Shown piece after piece: positions 10,745 to 22,420 of a stretch of DNA of 64,000 nucleotides. The notes beneath the pieces were generated by a model. It did not search any database. It worked only from the letters and a program-made list of their open reading frames with translations, and had not been told where the DNA came from. The first letter of the stretch is position 1, and every line of letters begins with the position of its first letter. This DNA comes from Siphonodentalium dalli. Taxonomy: Eukaryota > Mollusca > Scaphopoda > Gadilida > Siphonodentaliidae. The stretch covers positions 136,031,990 through 136,095,989 of the forward strand of contig CP136067.1 of the NCBI GenBank assembly GCA_032622095.1, written 5' to 3'. The translations under genes and the position numbers were made by a program.

Positions 10745-11447
10745 GGCTGCGGACACACGTACCACAGTAGCTATGCCATAGTAGGTGAGACAATTTATTA
10801 TGGTGGAGTTTGGTGAAATTGGTCGTCATAATTCTGTGCCATAGCAAGCCATGTTGCCCGCTGAATTTCCGCACAATGAGTTGAATGCATGGACCAATTA
10901 ACCGATTGCGTTTCATCAAGGTTGATCTCTGCGTTTTGCTATACATTGTATTATCTACGATATATATAATTGCACGAGCAATCGTCCATAATTGTGTTTG
11001 GCCGTGGCCATCCCTCATTCACTCGCATATCATGCAAGTAATATTGTATTGATATGATCTCACTGATTGTTTATCTACTTATATTAATTTCATGCGTATT
11101 AAGACAGTTCCCCAATTGCGTTTTTTTTATTTTGCGACGTTTAGTTCTACGCATAATTCCGCTAACATGATCATGTGGGCCAATGAAGCTGCGTCGGAAC
11201 TGTTGGGGGAAATGCAACTGAGAGAAAGTATCTGGAATAAACAAAGCGAACACTATATACAAGGACCAAAACAAGAAAAAAGGCGGATCATAACGAGCTT
11301 TGGAAGACTCATTGTGCGAATATGCAGCGGGCGACATGGCCAGCTAATGACATATTAATTGTGACGACCAATTGTCACCAAACTCCACCATAATAAATTG
11401 TCACACCTACTATGGCATAGCTACTGTGGTACGTGTGTCCGCACCCA
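10745..11447. mobile_element. TIR DNA element with ~135-bp terminal repeats
   Basis: The left end 'ggctgcggacacacgtacc' is mirrored at the right end, with pairing through 'ctatgccatagtaggtg', 'tttattatggtggagtttgg' and 'gcccgctg' for about 135 bp at high identity. The interior (~430 bp) is not palindromic and holds a protein-like frame (next entry). A truncated, inverted copy is at 27445-27740. Long TIRs with a residual reading frame point to a deletion derivative of a larger transposon. No clear target duplication was seen. Confidence 0.85.
11164..11358 (+). pseudogene. MADF/Myb-SANT-like relic inside the TIR element
   Basis: The plus-strand frame reads NMIMWANEAASELLGEMQLR, then ESIWNKQSEHYIQGPKQEKR and IITSFGRL before running into the right TIR. 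The spacing W-x5-A-x2-L(L)-x-E-M-x(2)-R-x2-IWN-x3-(E)-x-Y-x6-K resembles the helix pattern of MADF or Myb/SANT-like domains ('LL.E...rp.lWn..s..Y'). PIF/Harbinger elements encode such a DNA-binding partner protein. The similarity is by eye, covers about 45 residues and lacks the domain end, so this is a tentative relic. Confidence 0.35.
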
Positions 11448-12591
11448 ATGGTAATCTACACATTTTCGGCGACAGGAGCATGGACGATCTTTATGAGAGT
11501 CATTTGAATGTGTGTTGATGTAAACAGTATTTATTCCATATAATTAAAACAAATGCATGGTACAAAATATGAAGCATGAATGAATATTGGTTGTCATGAG
11601 GGGATCCGACATCAAGCATAAAGCTAATGGTGGTCGTTTCCGATTACGTGTGAATAAGCCCACATCACTGTGAGAATAATCTGAGGCGGGCATGCATAAT
11701 TTGCGCTGCACGCCTGTTAGCGTGGTATAACCATTTAGGGGTCATATTTCGTTTGGGTTCCAAAGAATTTGATAAAGTCGCCAGGGAGTCCATGGTTACC
11801 TTGTTTGTGTATAGGTTGTTCCACAAAAAAATTCTTGATGGGAGAAACGATTTTTTTTAATAGTCATAGTCAAAACTATCATTTTGATTTGTATGAATCA
11901 AAAAGTGTTCAAATTTCCTCTTTTGAAAGTCGATATATGGCCATAAAAATCGCACTGGCAATTGATATTTAATGCTGCAGCAGCGCAGCTCCCGTCATGA
12001 AAAGGGTTAATGGGCTCATGTGTCCGATCTAATTATTTTCGGGTATTTTCTGTGATTGTACCGAACAAAGAATAATTAAATTTACCGTGTATATTTTGTA
12101 TTGATTTATATAATAATGATGCTTCCAGTATCCCACCGTCCCTAATTAATATATAACCTTCTACATGTACGTGCATCTATCGTGCTGACGAGTTCTGAAT
12201 CCACGAAAAACAAACAAATTAAAACAAAATAGAAAACAAACCAATTAAAATAGAACGGGCTAAAGATTTAAAATTTACAAACAATAACACATTAATGACC
12301 GAAGATAAACTGCATCTAAAATAGGCGACCGAACCGGTTTGTGAACTCATTGTTGGGCAAGTCTAATTTGCCAAAGCATACATTGAAATTTGTTCAAGTT
12401 ATCGCGTTAATCGAAATGATTGCGAAATTTAACAAAGGGGCATAACTCCTCCTGTAAACTGTTGGTGGAGAAATGTCAACACAAAGCGAGTATAATGTTC
12501 TTCGTCATTTATTTTTTCGAAATCTGCAACATTGTAGTCATCTATGGTATAGGGTAGTTCAGAAAAAGATACTTGTGTTGAATCGTTAAAG

Positions 12592-12735
12592 ACATATTAT
12601 GTACTTGTTCGGGTGCGTGAAACCGATAAGTTGGTATTCAGGCGGAGGAATGTAACATTCTACTAACATCGCTGAAAATTTGAAGCAAATCGACCGTACC
12701 ACTCCATAGAAAACATCATCAGAACTACGCTCAAT
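12592..12735 (+). repeat. Dispersed repeat R1, copy 1
   Basis: About 145 bp matches 26095-26245: 'acatattatgtacttgttcg', 'aacattctactaacatcgc' and 'actccatagaaaac' occur in the same order. Function unknown. Between the TIR element and this repeat (11448-12590) I see no gene, only an R-MITE end at 11972-12009 and the phrase 'ggggcataactcctcc' near 12436. Confidence 0.7.
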
Positions 12736-13053
12736 TGTAAATATTTATTACTCGATTCGGGACGCATCTATCGGCGATAAACTAACGAAAACGTTTTCGC
12801 CATCGAGAATCACTGCATTTAGTTCATATATAATAAGAATGACCGTGTGTGTTGTCAATTTGGATATACGATTTGTAAAAAAATACTTTTTTGAACAAGA
12901 TTATTCTCCATTTCTATTTGATCACCATGCATTAAACAACCACAGCAGAAACAAATGATGGAACCGAACTGATTTAAGCCTGCCCGTTCTATCGAGGGTG
13001 TTTTATTTCTAACCCCATCCTTCCACTGTTTTAAATTATCTTCTTCATTTAAG

Positions 13054-13409
13054 TTAAAGGGGTACTGTGCACAAAATCCGGCCTTTTATTGGTCCATCTC
13101 CTTTTATACTCAACAGAATATATGCAGCAAATGGATGAATTTGAGCCATGATTAGTGCAAAATACACTGTGTGCTCTATGCACGGTACAAAAAAACATGG
13201 TAATTATAAAGAAAATGAATTTAGGACTTCAGCCATAAATTCATTTTCATCATTATAATTACCATATTGTTTGCATCGTTCATAGAGCAAATGAGTGTAT
13301 TTTGCACTAATGCATGACTAAAATTAATTCATTTGTTGCATATATTCTGTTGAGTATAAAAGGAGATGGTCCCATACATGGTCGGAATTAGTGTACAGTA
13401 CCCCTTTAA
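13054..13409. mobile_element. Palindromic TTAA MITE (family D)
   Basis: The ends are TTAAAGGGGTACTGTGCAC and the complement of a near-identical right end, both at TTAA. Arms of about 150 bp pair through 'ccatctccttttatactcaa' and 'gcaaaatacact', with the centre 'gaaaatgaattta…taaattcattttc'. Ends of type TTAA-AGG tie it to families A-C by target choice. It lies only 119 bp before a host-like exon. Confidence 0.85.
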
Positions 13410-13527
13410 GAATTAGTTAACTGGCTTAAACCCGTATTATTGACCACAATAATCATACAGAAAGTAAACACATATGTACCATGAAATGAAAAACACTAGC
13501 TGGTGTCACTTTTTTTTAATCCAATAG

Positions 13528-15213
13528 GGTGTCGAGGCTCTATGGCGAGAAGTCAACAGGGAAGAAATATCCAATGAAGTATTTCGTCTTCTCAAAAGAA
13601 TGGTTGTCGTCGACAATAGACGGACAAGGGCGCTGCTGAAAGTTTTGAAGGAGATAAATGGCAGTACAGATGACACGTCACCTGATAAAACACCAGGCGG
13701 CGCTAGCTTTGGCGAAGATAAACAGTTTGGTAATAGTGAGCAATTGCTGAGCCAGGAGAAGGGAACTGAACATCATGGAAATCATAGTAAATCGATGACC
13801 AATCGAGAATCGTCCCCAGATCAGCAACATAATAGGGAGATAACTCTCAATGCCGATCAGACATCAACTCACAAAACACCGGAGGGAGCTCGTACATATA
13901 TAGATGACAAACATTATGATAGTGAGAAATCGCTAACCATAGAGGGTGGAACAGAACACGTAGAATATTATAGTCAAGAAATGACTAAAACTCGAACATC
14001 AAATCGACAAGAAACGTTAAAAGATCAGAAATATATTAACTCCAAACCTGTAGCTACAGCTGCTTCGGTGGATCTGCAGAGTGTGGATTCTGACAACATT
14101 ATACGTCATTCTGAAACAGATACGAGCTCGTGTGGGGGTTCACACGACGACGGCAGCAACGTGATTATTGAAAATAAAGACAATAGTTTGGCAGCATGTA
14201 TAGGACCAGAGCCCAACCTGATTTCAACTGCTAGTGATAACGAGGCCGGTGACAGTTCGCAATCAGAACAAAATGGCACCATTAGTGCGAACGATAGTGC
14301 GAGAGATGCGGATGCTAAGGGAACTATTGCGGACACCTCACATCAAACACTTGGAAGCCTGTATGACGTAGACAGAGACATTGTTACTGAAAATGGAGAC
14401 GAGCGTTTGACCGCATGCGTAGAACCAAAATTGAACCAGAGCGCAACATCTGATGATAAAGCGAACAATGATACTTCGCACTGGGGTGAAACTGGCGCCA
14501 TAAGTGCGAACGATAATGCCGTTGATTCACGTAAGAACAATGCCGCTGATGCCTTACAACGAACACCATTGCATAATAGGAGTGATCCAGTTTCTGAACG
14601 AAGAGTGACTGGTGATGGTGACGAGCTAGTGAGTGGTTTCCCACAATGCACATCGATGGGGAAACCCGCGCACTCACCAGATGTACGCGGTAAGGAGTAT
14701 TCTGGCGAGACAGGCTGTGACATTGAAACGACGTCGAATTCTCAGGCTAAAAAGGCTCAGATCAACGTAAACCATGAACAGCCTTATCACAAAACAATGA
14801 CAGACACAAAGCGTGTAATACAAAAGCGAGAAAAGACCACTGTTAGTATACAGGTAACGAGCCATGCCCAACAATCACCGAAAATGATGCCACAACGTTC
14901 AACTACATTGTTAGGAACAAATACGAACGGCATTCGAAGGCGTCCTACAACAACGGCAATGGTCTTACAAGGAGACGTCGCTCAAATCAATCGCCAGCAT
15001 ACTTGTAGCTTTTTCAAGATTTATCCACCGGAAGTAATTGATTTGCGCGAGCACCGTATCGCTCGCATGGCTCACATTTACGGTAACAAAAACAAAACGT
15101 ACGCGAACGTTTATGATAAGAACAGTATGTACGGCTACAGATCGAGAACCGTTCGACTGCGACCAGTCACGAACAATACGCGTTTGAAGGGCAAACATAT
15201 ATGGCGACCCTGA
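13528..15213 (+). CDS. Long exon of an unknown repeat-containing acidic/polar protein
   Basis: An acceptor ('ttttttttaatccaatag') leads in phase 0 into GVEALWREVNREEISNEVFR, continuous through the Met at 13600 to a stop at 15211 (about 561 codons). The first ~45 residues look helical (LLKRM…RALLKVLKEIN). The rest is rich in D, S, T, N and E, so probably disordered. Two repeat sets are visible: T26-Q87 and T88-Q143 from the Met (shared TSxxKTPxGA, TEH), then units starting V188, I261 and V336, period 73-75 residues (ENxDxxLxAC, ExNxSAT-type, GxISANDxA). The C-terminus is basic (REHRIARMAHIYGNKNKTYA). I do not recognise a family. It may join the piece at 9011. Long openness and internal protein-level repeats argue that it is real. 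Confidence 0.7.
   Translation, partial: GVEALWREVNREEISNEVFRLLKRMVVVDNRRTRALLKVLKEINGSTDDTSPDKTPGGASFGEDKQFGNSEQLLSQEKGTEHHGNHSKSMTNRESSPDQQHNREITLNADQTSTHKTPEGARTYIDDKHYDSEKSLTIEGGTEHVEYYSQEMTKTRTSNRQETLKDQKYINSKPVATAASVDLQSVDSDNIIRHSETDTSSCGGSHDDGSNVIIENKDNSLAACIGPEPNLISTASDNEAGDSSQSEQNGTISANDSARDADAKGTIADTSHQTLGSLYDVDRDIVTENGDERLTACVEPKLNQSATSDDKANNDTSHWGETGAISANDNAVDSRKNNAADALQRTPLHNRSDPVSERRVTGDGDELVSGFPQCTSMGKPAHSPDVRGKEYSGETGCDIETTSNSQAKKAQINVNHEQPYHKTMTDTKRVIQKREKTTVSIQVTSHAQQSPKMMPQRSTTLLGTNTNGIRRRPTTTAMVLQGDVAQINRQHTCSFFKIYPPEVIDLREHRIARMAHIYGNKNKTYANVYDKNSMYGYRSRTVRLRPVTNNTRLKGKHIWRP
13675..14640 (+). repeat. Coding internal repeats (2 x ~60 aa, 2.3 x ~74 aa)
   Basis: Set 1 units start at 13675 and 13861 (TSPDKTPGGA, TSTHKTPEGA). 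Set 2 units start at 14161, 14380 and 14605 (VIIENKDNSLAAC, IVTENGDERLTAC, VTGDGDELVSGF). The nucleotide match is weaker than the protein match, consistent with old in-frame duplications maintained as coding sequence. Confidence 0.65.
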
Positions 15214-15290
15214 CGACTCACGTGACTCCGTATCATTTGTGATTGGAGTTGAACGTTATAAAATATCTGTGATACGTAGGCATACTTGAT
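15196..15290 (+). repeat. Direct repeat R2, copy 1 (covers the stop codon)
   Basis: The segment 'atatggcgaccctgac' followed by 'actccgt' and 'tgtgattgga' is repeated at 15539-15625. The copy includes the last four codons (IWRP) and the stop of the long exon, so the annotated C-terminus may derive partly from a repeat. Confidence 0.7.
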
Positions 15291-15538
15291 CTTCAGTCTG
15301 CATGTGTGTTTCTTGAATATCGTCTTAATTATTTTCGAGCGCCCAGCGAGGAGAGTTTGATAGCTACAATTAAGAACAAATCGGACATGCATGGTTCTGT
15401 ACAATTTGAAACCACATGAACACTCTGACCCTACTTTAGGTAACCGTCAATGAAACATTTCGAGTGCAACGAGACACGAATGATACCTGAATACGCGCAT
15501 GATTACGCGCGCGTGTGAATGAACACACAGCAACAACC

Positions 15539-15625
15539 AATATGGCGACCCTGACCACCAGCGAAATGACTCCGTGTAATTCGTGATTGGATTTGAAAGA
15601 CTGACAAACAGTCTGTAATATTTTG
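15539..15625 (+). repeat. Direct repeat R2, copy 2
   Basis: It matches 15196-15290 at about 75-80 percent by eye over 75 bp, about 340 bp downstream and with the same polarity. No coding frame. Confidence 0.65.
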
Positions 15626-15629
15626 AGAC

Positions 15630-18275
15630 TAATGTATGACATATAATTTGAATAGGGGGAAAAAATGCTTCCTCCACGAGGCGGGTCGTCATTATAGATA
15701 CACGTTGCTGTGTGTTTCTGTTTCTATCTGAACTCTCTTCATTAGATCATGCCATGAATATCTACGGAATATACTCTGGCTAACACCCGTTGAGTTTATT
15801 TTCCACTGTAGTATAAAACCGGGTAACTGTTTGATGTTCTGATCTCTCTGACAGGGAACCTTATAACATTGGACAAAGAAGGCAAGGAATATATTTCTGT
15901 GCTAATATACTTTGTTTCTCAATAATCTATTTCACATAAGGGGGTGGTCCCAGCGCAAGATTGCATGCTTTTGTTGTGAATTCTATGAGGCGATATCGCA
16001 ATAAACATCGAAATAATTACCCAGGAGAAATTCAATAATTGTAAGCGACACAAATCAAAATCGTTCACAAAGTCAATTAAAACGTGCAATTGCCAGTTGG
16101 AACCTTCATCTACAGTGAAGTACATTATTAAGGAACAGGTAATAACTAACAGATATATTATCTGTACTATATATCAGTGTTATATATATATACACTTCCC
16201 TGTCACAACATCAAAAAGTTCCTTGGTTTTGTACTGGTGCAATATGATATCTACAGTAGATATTCATCGCATGAACTATATCTTCATGAATGTGCTTTGA
16301 TACCGAGGGTCTTTGATCTTGTCGTCCACAGGCCACGTTCGCACATGCACTCGCACATTTACCTGTCATGTCATATGTGCAGTGAAGACATTTTGATGCA
16401 GAAATCTCGTATGCGTTATAAAACGAACTCAAACATGTAAAATGCATCTCTACCACAGTTACTACGTGAGAAGTAACAACACTGTGGTTCCACGTGTAGT
16501 TACCGACATTTGTCTGTAAATAGCCTGCAATTATATCGCAAGAATCACCATTGAAGGCAAATGCTAAAGTACCGCCGTTACATGTGGAACTATACAGAAA
16601 TGTTACTCCTCATGTTGTTTGCCTGGTATAGATGTATTCTTAGGTTACAAGAAACTAATTATATAGAGTTACGCTTCTTGAATTTGAACTCGAGTCAGCA
16701 TAAAACTAAATTCTGCCTGATGATTGGTTGATTATCAATGAGGGAAATTTCCCAAGTGGGAACAGAAAATCATAGCCTGCGTAAATATGGCGATCATTTT
16801 TGTTTAGGTGGCCATGAAGAGTCTGGTGGGGTTCCAACGTTACGGAAGTGATCTGAGTATTTGTATGTTGCTGATTATTGTCGAGTAAATGGGGTAGTTG
16901 TGGAAATGCAAGATTATCGTTTGAAAAAAGTACCGAAATGGGCGCGTTTGTTGTCACGGATTGGTATATCGGGTGACGTTCTAATGGGCAATTGACCACT
17001 TGAAGTTCAAATAGGCTTAACCCATAGCCGGCGGGACTAAAAGTCAACACTGTCGCCTATGGACAATAAGTAGTAATTTGTAACCTATACGCATATTGCC
17101 GTTCATATGCTGGTACCACATTATAAGTTACAGGGCGATCAGTTGTCGGTGTCATGTGAGTCGAAATAAGATTAATATGGGACGAGGCACTAGCCGAACC
17201 CGATATTTATCTCGCTGAGCCGTGTCAAGCTTTTATCAGCTTTCCATGTGAGAAATTTAATTGCCGATACGAAGTTTATCTGATTCTGGTAAGCTCAAAG
17301 TGCCGCCTATGGCTATTAAATTATGTAACACCGCAGGGATGTGTCATGAATGTATAGAACGTCAACGCACTCAGTCAATGGCTCATCACCTGAAGTTTGG
17401 TAACACATTGAGTTTGGTATTTAATTTATATATATTCTTGCGTCTTTAACGTCAAATATATCAGACGCAGGTATATGTACATGGCACTATGTGTTTCAAA
17501 GTCGTACAAATGATTTTCGACAGATATCCCTTTTCTTTGTGCCAAAACAAACTATGTATTATACCTGAGGCGGCAAGGTTCCAAGGAAAAACAAGAAGGT
17601 ATCTATTGACCCAATATGAATATTTATTATGTCACCTCATGCATGCAATTAGCCAATCAGCAAAAAAAAAGATATCTGTCGTAAATCATTTTCTGCGAAT
17701 TTAAAGACCATGCATGTACCAAGACATTTTGTTGTGCTGTATGAAACTTTTCTAACAATTTGGCTCTTTCCATGGTAATTTTTTTTTTTTATAAAATGCT
17801 CTCCTTTATGAGAAAATTAATTCATCATCGAATTCCAAGAGAAGTTTCATTTAGTGTGTGCATTGTGGATATGAACATGTATATTGAGCAGCGCGATTGA
17901 GAAGGAAACTGTTCGCAGTCGTAAATGTATATATTAAGATCTCCGGATCCATGCATTTAGCCTAACTAACTTTAAAACAAGAAGGAAACGCCATTCAGTC
18001 GATTTGCTATGCTGATAGAATACACGCACACCATTCGCAAACTGAAAGAAAGGTGAGCCGTGGTCTATTAATTCCTTCTGGTCACAGTGTGTGTCCGGTG
18101 CACATTTTTCTGCCATGCGTATAGCGTACACATTGAACATTATTGGATATTGATTTTCAGTTCCGGGGCGTTGCCTGTGGTTAGTGGGCCTATTATTTAT
18201 ATAATATGAATTTATGAACGCTATCTCTTCGATAAGTCCACACGAACCAGTCAAATTTAAGTCACCATTTTCCGG
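15630..18275. other. No gene recognised
   Basis: Only small structures were seen, for example complementary 'accacagt' and 'actgtggt' blocks with 'acgtg' at 16455-16505. A 114-codon minus-strand frame (16706-17050) lacks motifs, compositional bias or splice sites and was not accepted. Confidence 0.45.
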
Positions 18276-18279
18276 TCAG

Positions 18280-20110
18280 GGGCCTATACTATAGAATACA
18301 ATTTTTGTAATAGCAGGCTTATTTGAGCCGTACAGAAGGTGTCGAGTACTATAGACCACTGTAATCTAACAGCGAACTCGATTTCTTGTAAATCACAAAA
18401 AGACGGCAAATCGAGTACTATCGACCACCGTTCGTTAAACGCACATCTATCCATTTGTGATTTTGTCAAGGGAAATTACTCTAATGATATATGCGAATGA
18501 TATGACAGTGCCTATTTGTGTCAATTTATAAATGATTTAGTTGATGAATAAAGGTACATTATATATGTGTGTGAATGGTTTCCGATACTTGGTTTATTTT
18601 GACCACGGTGAGAAGTAATTCCTTCGGTATCGCGTGGAATATACTTACAATTTTCAGATGTTTTATGTTACATGTTTCTTAACGGTTTGTCGAAAAAGTC
18701 GGCAAACACACATATCGGCTGCCTCTCAAATGGCTACTTCAATTTGATATAGCAATATTAGCAAGGGTGGAACCTGATTTGTCAAGCTAGCTTTGGGCAG
18801 GGACAGCGGCTGAAATATTAGAAGTGGAAACATCTAGACCTTATAGTTGAAAAGTTTGAGGTACCATGCAGCTGGAAAAATTCAACCCATGATGGGGGGT
18901 GCGATGGCTGTTCTCGGACTTGGTATTTTCGACCTGTGTCAAGGATGGGTGTTCATTTGGAAATTCCATTGTGGACTCCCTCGTCCAGGGTCTCCGGGGA
19001 AATCCAACCTCGATTTTAAAACATATATATAACACCATCTACTTAAACTATACCTAATTCTCGGTCTCTTCCGTGTATACCAACTAATCGGATAGATTTA
19101 GGTAAACATATGCCATTTGGTTTATAACTAAGACGCACTACTACATTGGTAATGTTAAGAATAAGGGGACCCCTATTTTTTCTAAGAATTCCCTCATGGA
19201 ACATTATGTGCGACACTATTGGCCAACTTAAATAGTTTAGACCACAAGGTGAACGCAAACTTCTTGAGCACACAAATGCCATGCGGTTCAAAAAAGTTAC
19301 ATAATGTCATGGTAAATATTTGGGGTCCACTGATTCTTAACGCAACTTAGCCTTAAATTATCAGTAACTGTTTCAACACGAAATGCCACCACCCCCAGAT
19401 CCACCGCGTATCCGTGTACCTTCGCACACATATCGTTTATATATACGTTTTAAGCCCAAGCCCGACAACTGTAACTCTTTAATTCCATTCATAATTAGAA
19501 TCTAGGCAGCTGACATGGCTATCTCCTTTCAACTCCATTGAGCGTAAACCACCTACAATGGGTTAACAATTGAGATTCCGTGACCGCATTACAAAGAACA
19601 TGTACCCAGCTAATCGCACTCCACAGTATACGCACGAAGTCGTGATCACGGCGTGACAAATCAATAATGTAGCATATGCAGTTGTAATCTAATAAAGATT
19701 TTTTACAAAAATGGTAGTATTGCTGTACTATAGAACCAGCTTAGCCAGTACTTTATCATTCCGTATTGCGAATTTTTACATATTACAAAGCTGTAGCGTT
19801 CGAGTACTATGAAAACACGCAAAGATGAAACTTTCAGGCCCCCTTTTTCTCAACCAAATGCAAAGATTTTGCGGTCAAGTAAATCCCGGTATATAGATGG
19901 TTCGCCAATAAAGATCATATAAGTCATTACATGTCAATGTATTTTTCATTCAAAGAGTTTTAGGCATATGTTGAGTTTCAATCTACAATGAAAGAAATAC
20001 ACTGATAGAAATGCAGTCCAATACTATAGAACACAAAATATGTATTACAAAATTAGTAAATCACAAATTAACGCTGATATTACAAAAATTGTATTCTATA
20101 GTATAGGCCC
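18280..20110. mobile_element. 1.83-kb element with exact 33-bp TIRs
   Basis: The left terminus GGGCCTATACTATAGAATAC continues through 'aatttttgtaata' and is repeated exactly, inverted, at 20078-20110. CAG flanks both ends (18277-18279, 20111-20113), a possible 3-bp target duplication. Subterminal repeats of type 'tactatagacc/aac' occur at about 18347, 18415, 19724, 19804 and 20022, as in transposase-binding arrays. No transposase frame is visible. GGGCC ends with 3-bp duplications are seen in PIF/Harbinger, which is the tentative assignment. Confidence 0.7.
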
Positions 20111-20274
20111 CAGTCAGGTCGTATTGATCTTACGTGCACACTCCATCGAGGGGTGGTGTCTGGCATCGAGTGTCCTTTCTCACCGGTGTAAGTGCCCCCT
20201 GTACTATATGAAATTTACAAATACGGTGATTTGAGCCCAGCGACCACTCTCATTGCATGCATACATATATCCGT

Positions 20275-20342
20275 TAAGCTTCAAGCGCATATCAATTTAG
20301 GACGTATATATACGTCCTAAAATGATATGCGCTTGAAGCTTA
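20275..20342. repeat. Near-perfect 68-bp palindrome
   Basis: The arms 'taagcttcaagcgcatatca' pair with their complement around 'tttaggacgtatatatacgtcctaaa'. Only one A/A mismatch was seen, and there is essentially no loop. Confidence 0.9.
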
Positions 20343-21455
20343 TGCATAGTCAAAAATTTAGATATGGAGATCGTATAATATATATACTATTGAACGAGTA
20401 TCTGGTACATCCCGCTTGACTACCTTAAATTGCATGAGGATGGGTCCATGCATGTACCTGCACTATATTGGTCGGATAATGCATTTCCCGCGACTGTTCT
20501 TTCCTAGTCATACATATATATACATATATACAACCACCAATAATGACCGAACGGAAAATTCGGTTTGTACCCCACCCCTCTTGCTGAACATTTTGGATGG
20601 TATATATGCGCCGTTATATACACTGGTAAAATCCAACGGCATCTACTTATGGCCTACAATTTTAGTAGTCAAATTGTTGGCTTAAATTCCAGCTGTGTGG
20701 AAATTATTGATGCATCCAAAAGAAACAAAGATAATAGATTACAAGAGAATAACGGTCGCTTTAAAATCATATCTAGTGAACAATTATAAATAGAAGCAGT
20801 CAGGAGCTGAATTGTTAAAACTGTTCACAACCACAGTCTTATTATAGGTCTCAAATTTATAGCGATAGCATGCAAAGTTGGGCCAGAATTTGGGGAGGGG
20901 TGCATGGATAAACGAACGACAACCTCTTTCGCAACATTCATATCATCACGGTTGTTTTACATAACATGCATGGGAATAGCTGACGCGGTGAACGAGTCGT
21001 GGACATTCATGCATCTTGGAATAGAGTGCATACCATCACAAAGCATTTGATAAATCCAAAAAGTGTCAGGAGATCCCATATCGTATTCAGATCTACTATG
21101 CATGGGCCAGTAAAGGCCATGATGCGCAGGAAGGGGGGGGGGCGTCTGCTGAAAATGTCCAGACACAGGGCCTTAGTTGGTCACCCGAAGCCCGGAAAAA
21201 AAAAAAAAATTCAGTGACTACAAATTTTGTGGTGAAGGATTTTTCACAAACTATTTACAAACAATAACACTGTTCTGTTTTTTTTTCTTCAGTAGCACAT
21301 CATTGGCACCATATGGGTTGATGGGGGACTATATAGGTGTTTTAATTCACCATAAATTGGAACAAAGTCAGGTTCTATACAGTGTTCATATATTATTGGA
21401 ATTATAGTACAGGTAAAGGTTTTTTTTAACACCGATCAGACATATATAGAGGATC
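20343..21455. other. No gene recognised
   Basis: Short open frames only, with runs of A (21195-21207) and T. Nothing supportable. Confidence 0.45.
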
Positions 21456-21457
21456 TC

Positions 21458-21590
21458 CAACGAGTTATGTTGGGATATAAGATTTTATGAAATGAGTTTG
21501 ATAAATTTTATTCAACGAGTCGTAGACGAGTTGTGAATCAAATATATGAAACGAGTTTCACAAAATCTTATATCACAACATAACGAGTTG
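21458..21590. repeat. Fold-back element, ~42-bp arms
   Basis: The left arm 'caacgagttatgttgggata' and 'taagattttatgaaa' mirrors the right arm ending 'cacaacataacgagttg'. The centre repeats 'aacgagt…acgagttg' once more. Confidence 0.8.
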
Positions 21591-22420
21591 AATAACTTTT
21601 ATATCACATGTAAAAAAAAACTAGAGCTTTATGCCTTTTTAACAAATCAATAACTTTCAAGCAAGTTGAACAATGTATGCAAAATGCATACATGCACGGC
21701 GTTGGATGAGACGCTTCGCATACATATACTACAGTATACACGCTCTGACTGGCGACTAAAAATATACTCCCCCAATTTGCCTCTTTGTTTTTTCTGCCTA
21801 TTTTCGTTAGTGCAACGAAGTTGGACAATAATTAACTTTAATGAACAAAGCAATCATTTTGCAATGTCTGGTGTTGGGCGCATTTCCGGCTTTTCGAAAT
21901 AGTATTAATCCGCCAGGTAATTTTGTTGGCACGATGCCAAGTATTCCGCAAAGCACGCGCCTATTCATCACTAGTGAGATATAAGGAAATATGTAATAGC
22001 TTTTTTAATGATATAATAAGATGAGATAAAGTTTGGTATGCAATTTTGATTCTCACATATATATAGCAATACATCATATAGCATGTAGTATAGCTGGAAC
22101 CAATTTACGATAAGAGAAGTATAGTTTTTGGTCAGAAAATGGAGAAATCCCAAATGGTTGGTTCACCTGGATTTAGCCAAAACTTAAAAAGTCAGTCCTG
22201 TGTCTGCAAATTTCGTAAAGACACCCTTGTGTGCACGTGGCTTGATGTTTTTTTTTATCGAAATAAACTCGCAGAATGTCCACATAAACACCCTCCCATA
22301 AATAATTCGGCTGCATAAGAGCACCAATGATTAAATAACTGTATGTCAATCCTATATAATTGTCTGTTTCGATATACATTTGCCACGAGAACTTGCAAAA
22401 ATATGAGGTCGGTCATTATA

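Noticed and set aside
14106-14723. Minus-strand frames opposite the long exon
   Set aside because: Shadow frames; the plus strand has the acceptor, length and protein-level repeats.
16706-17050. 114-codon minus-strand frame
   Set aside because: No motif, no splice sites, low-complexity N/H/T content; probably chance.
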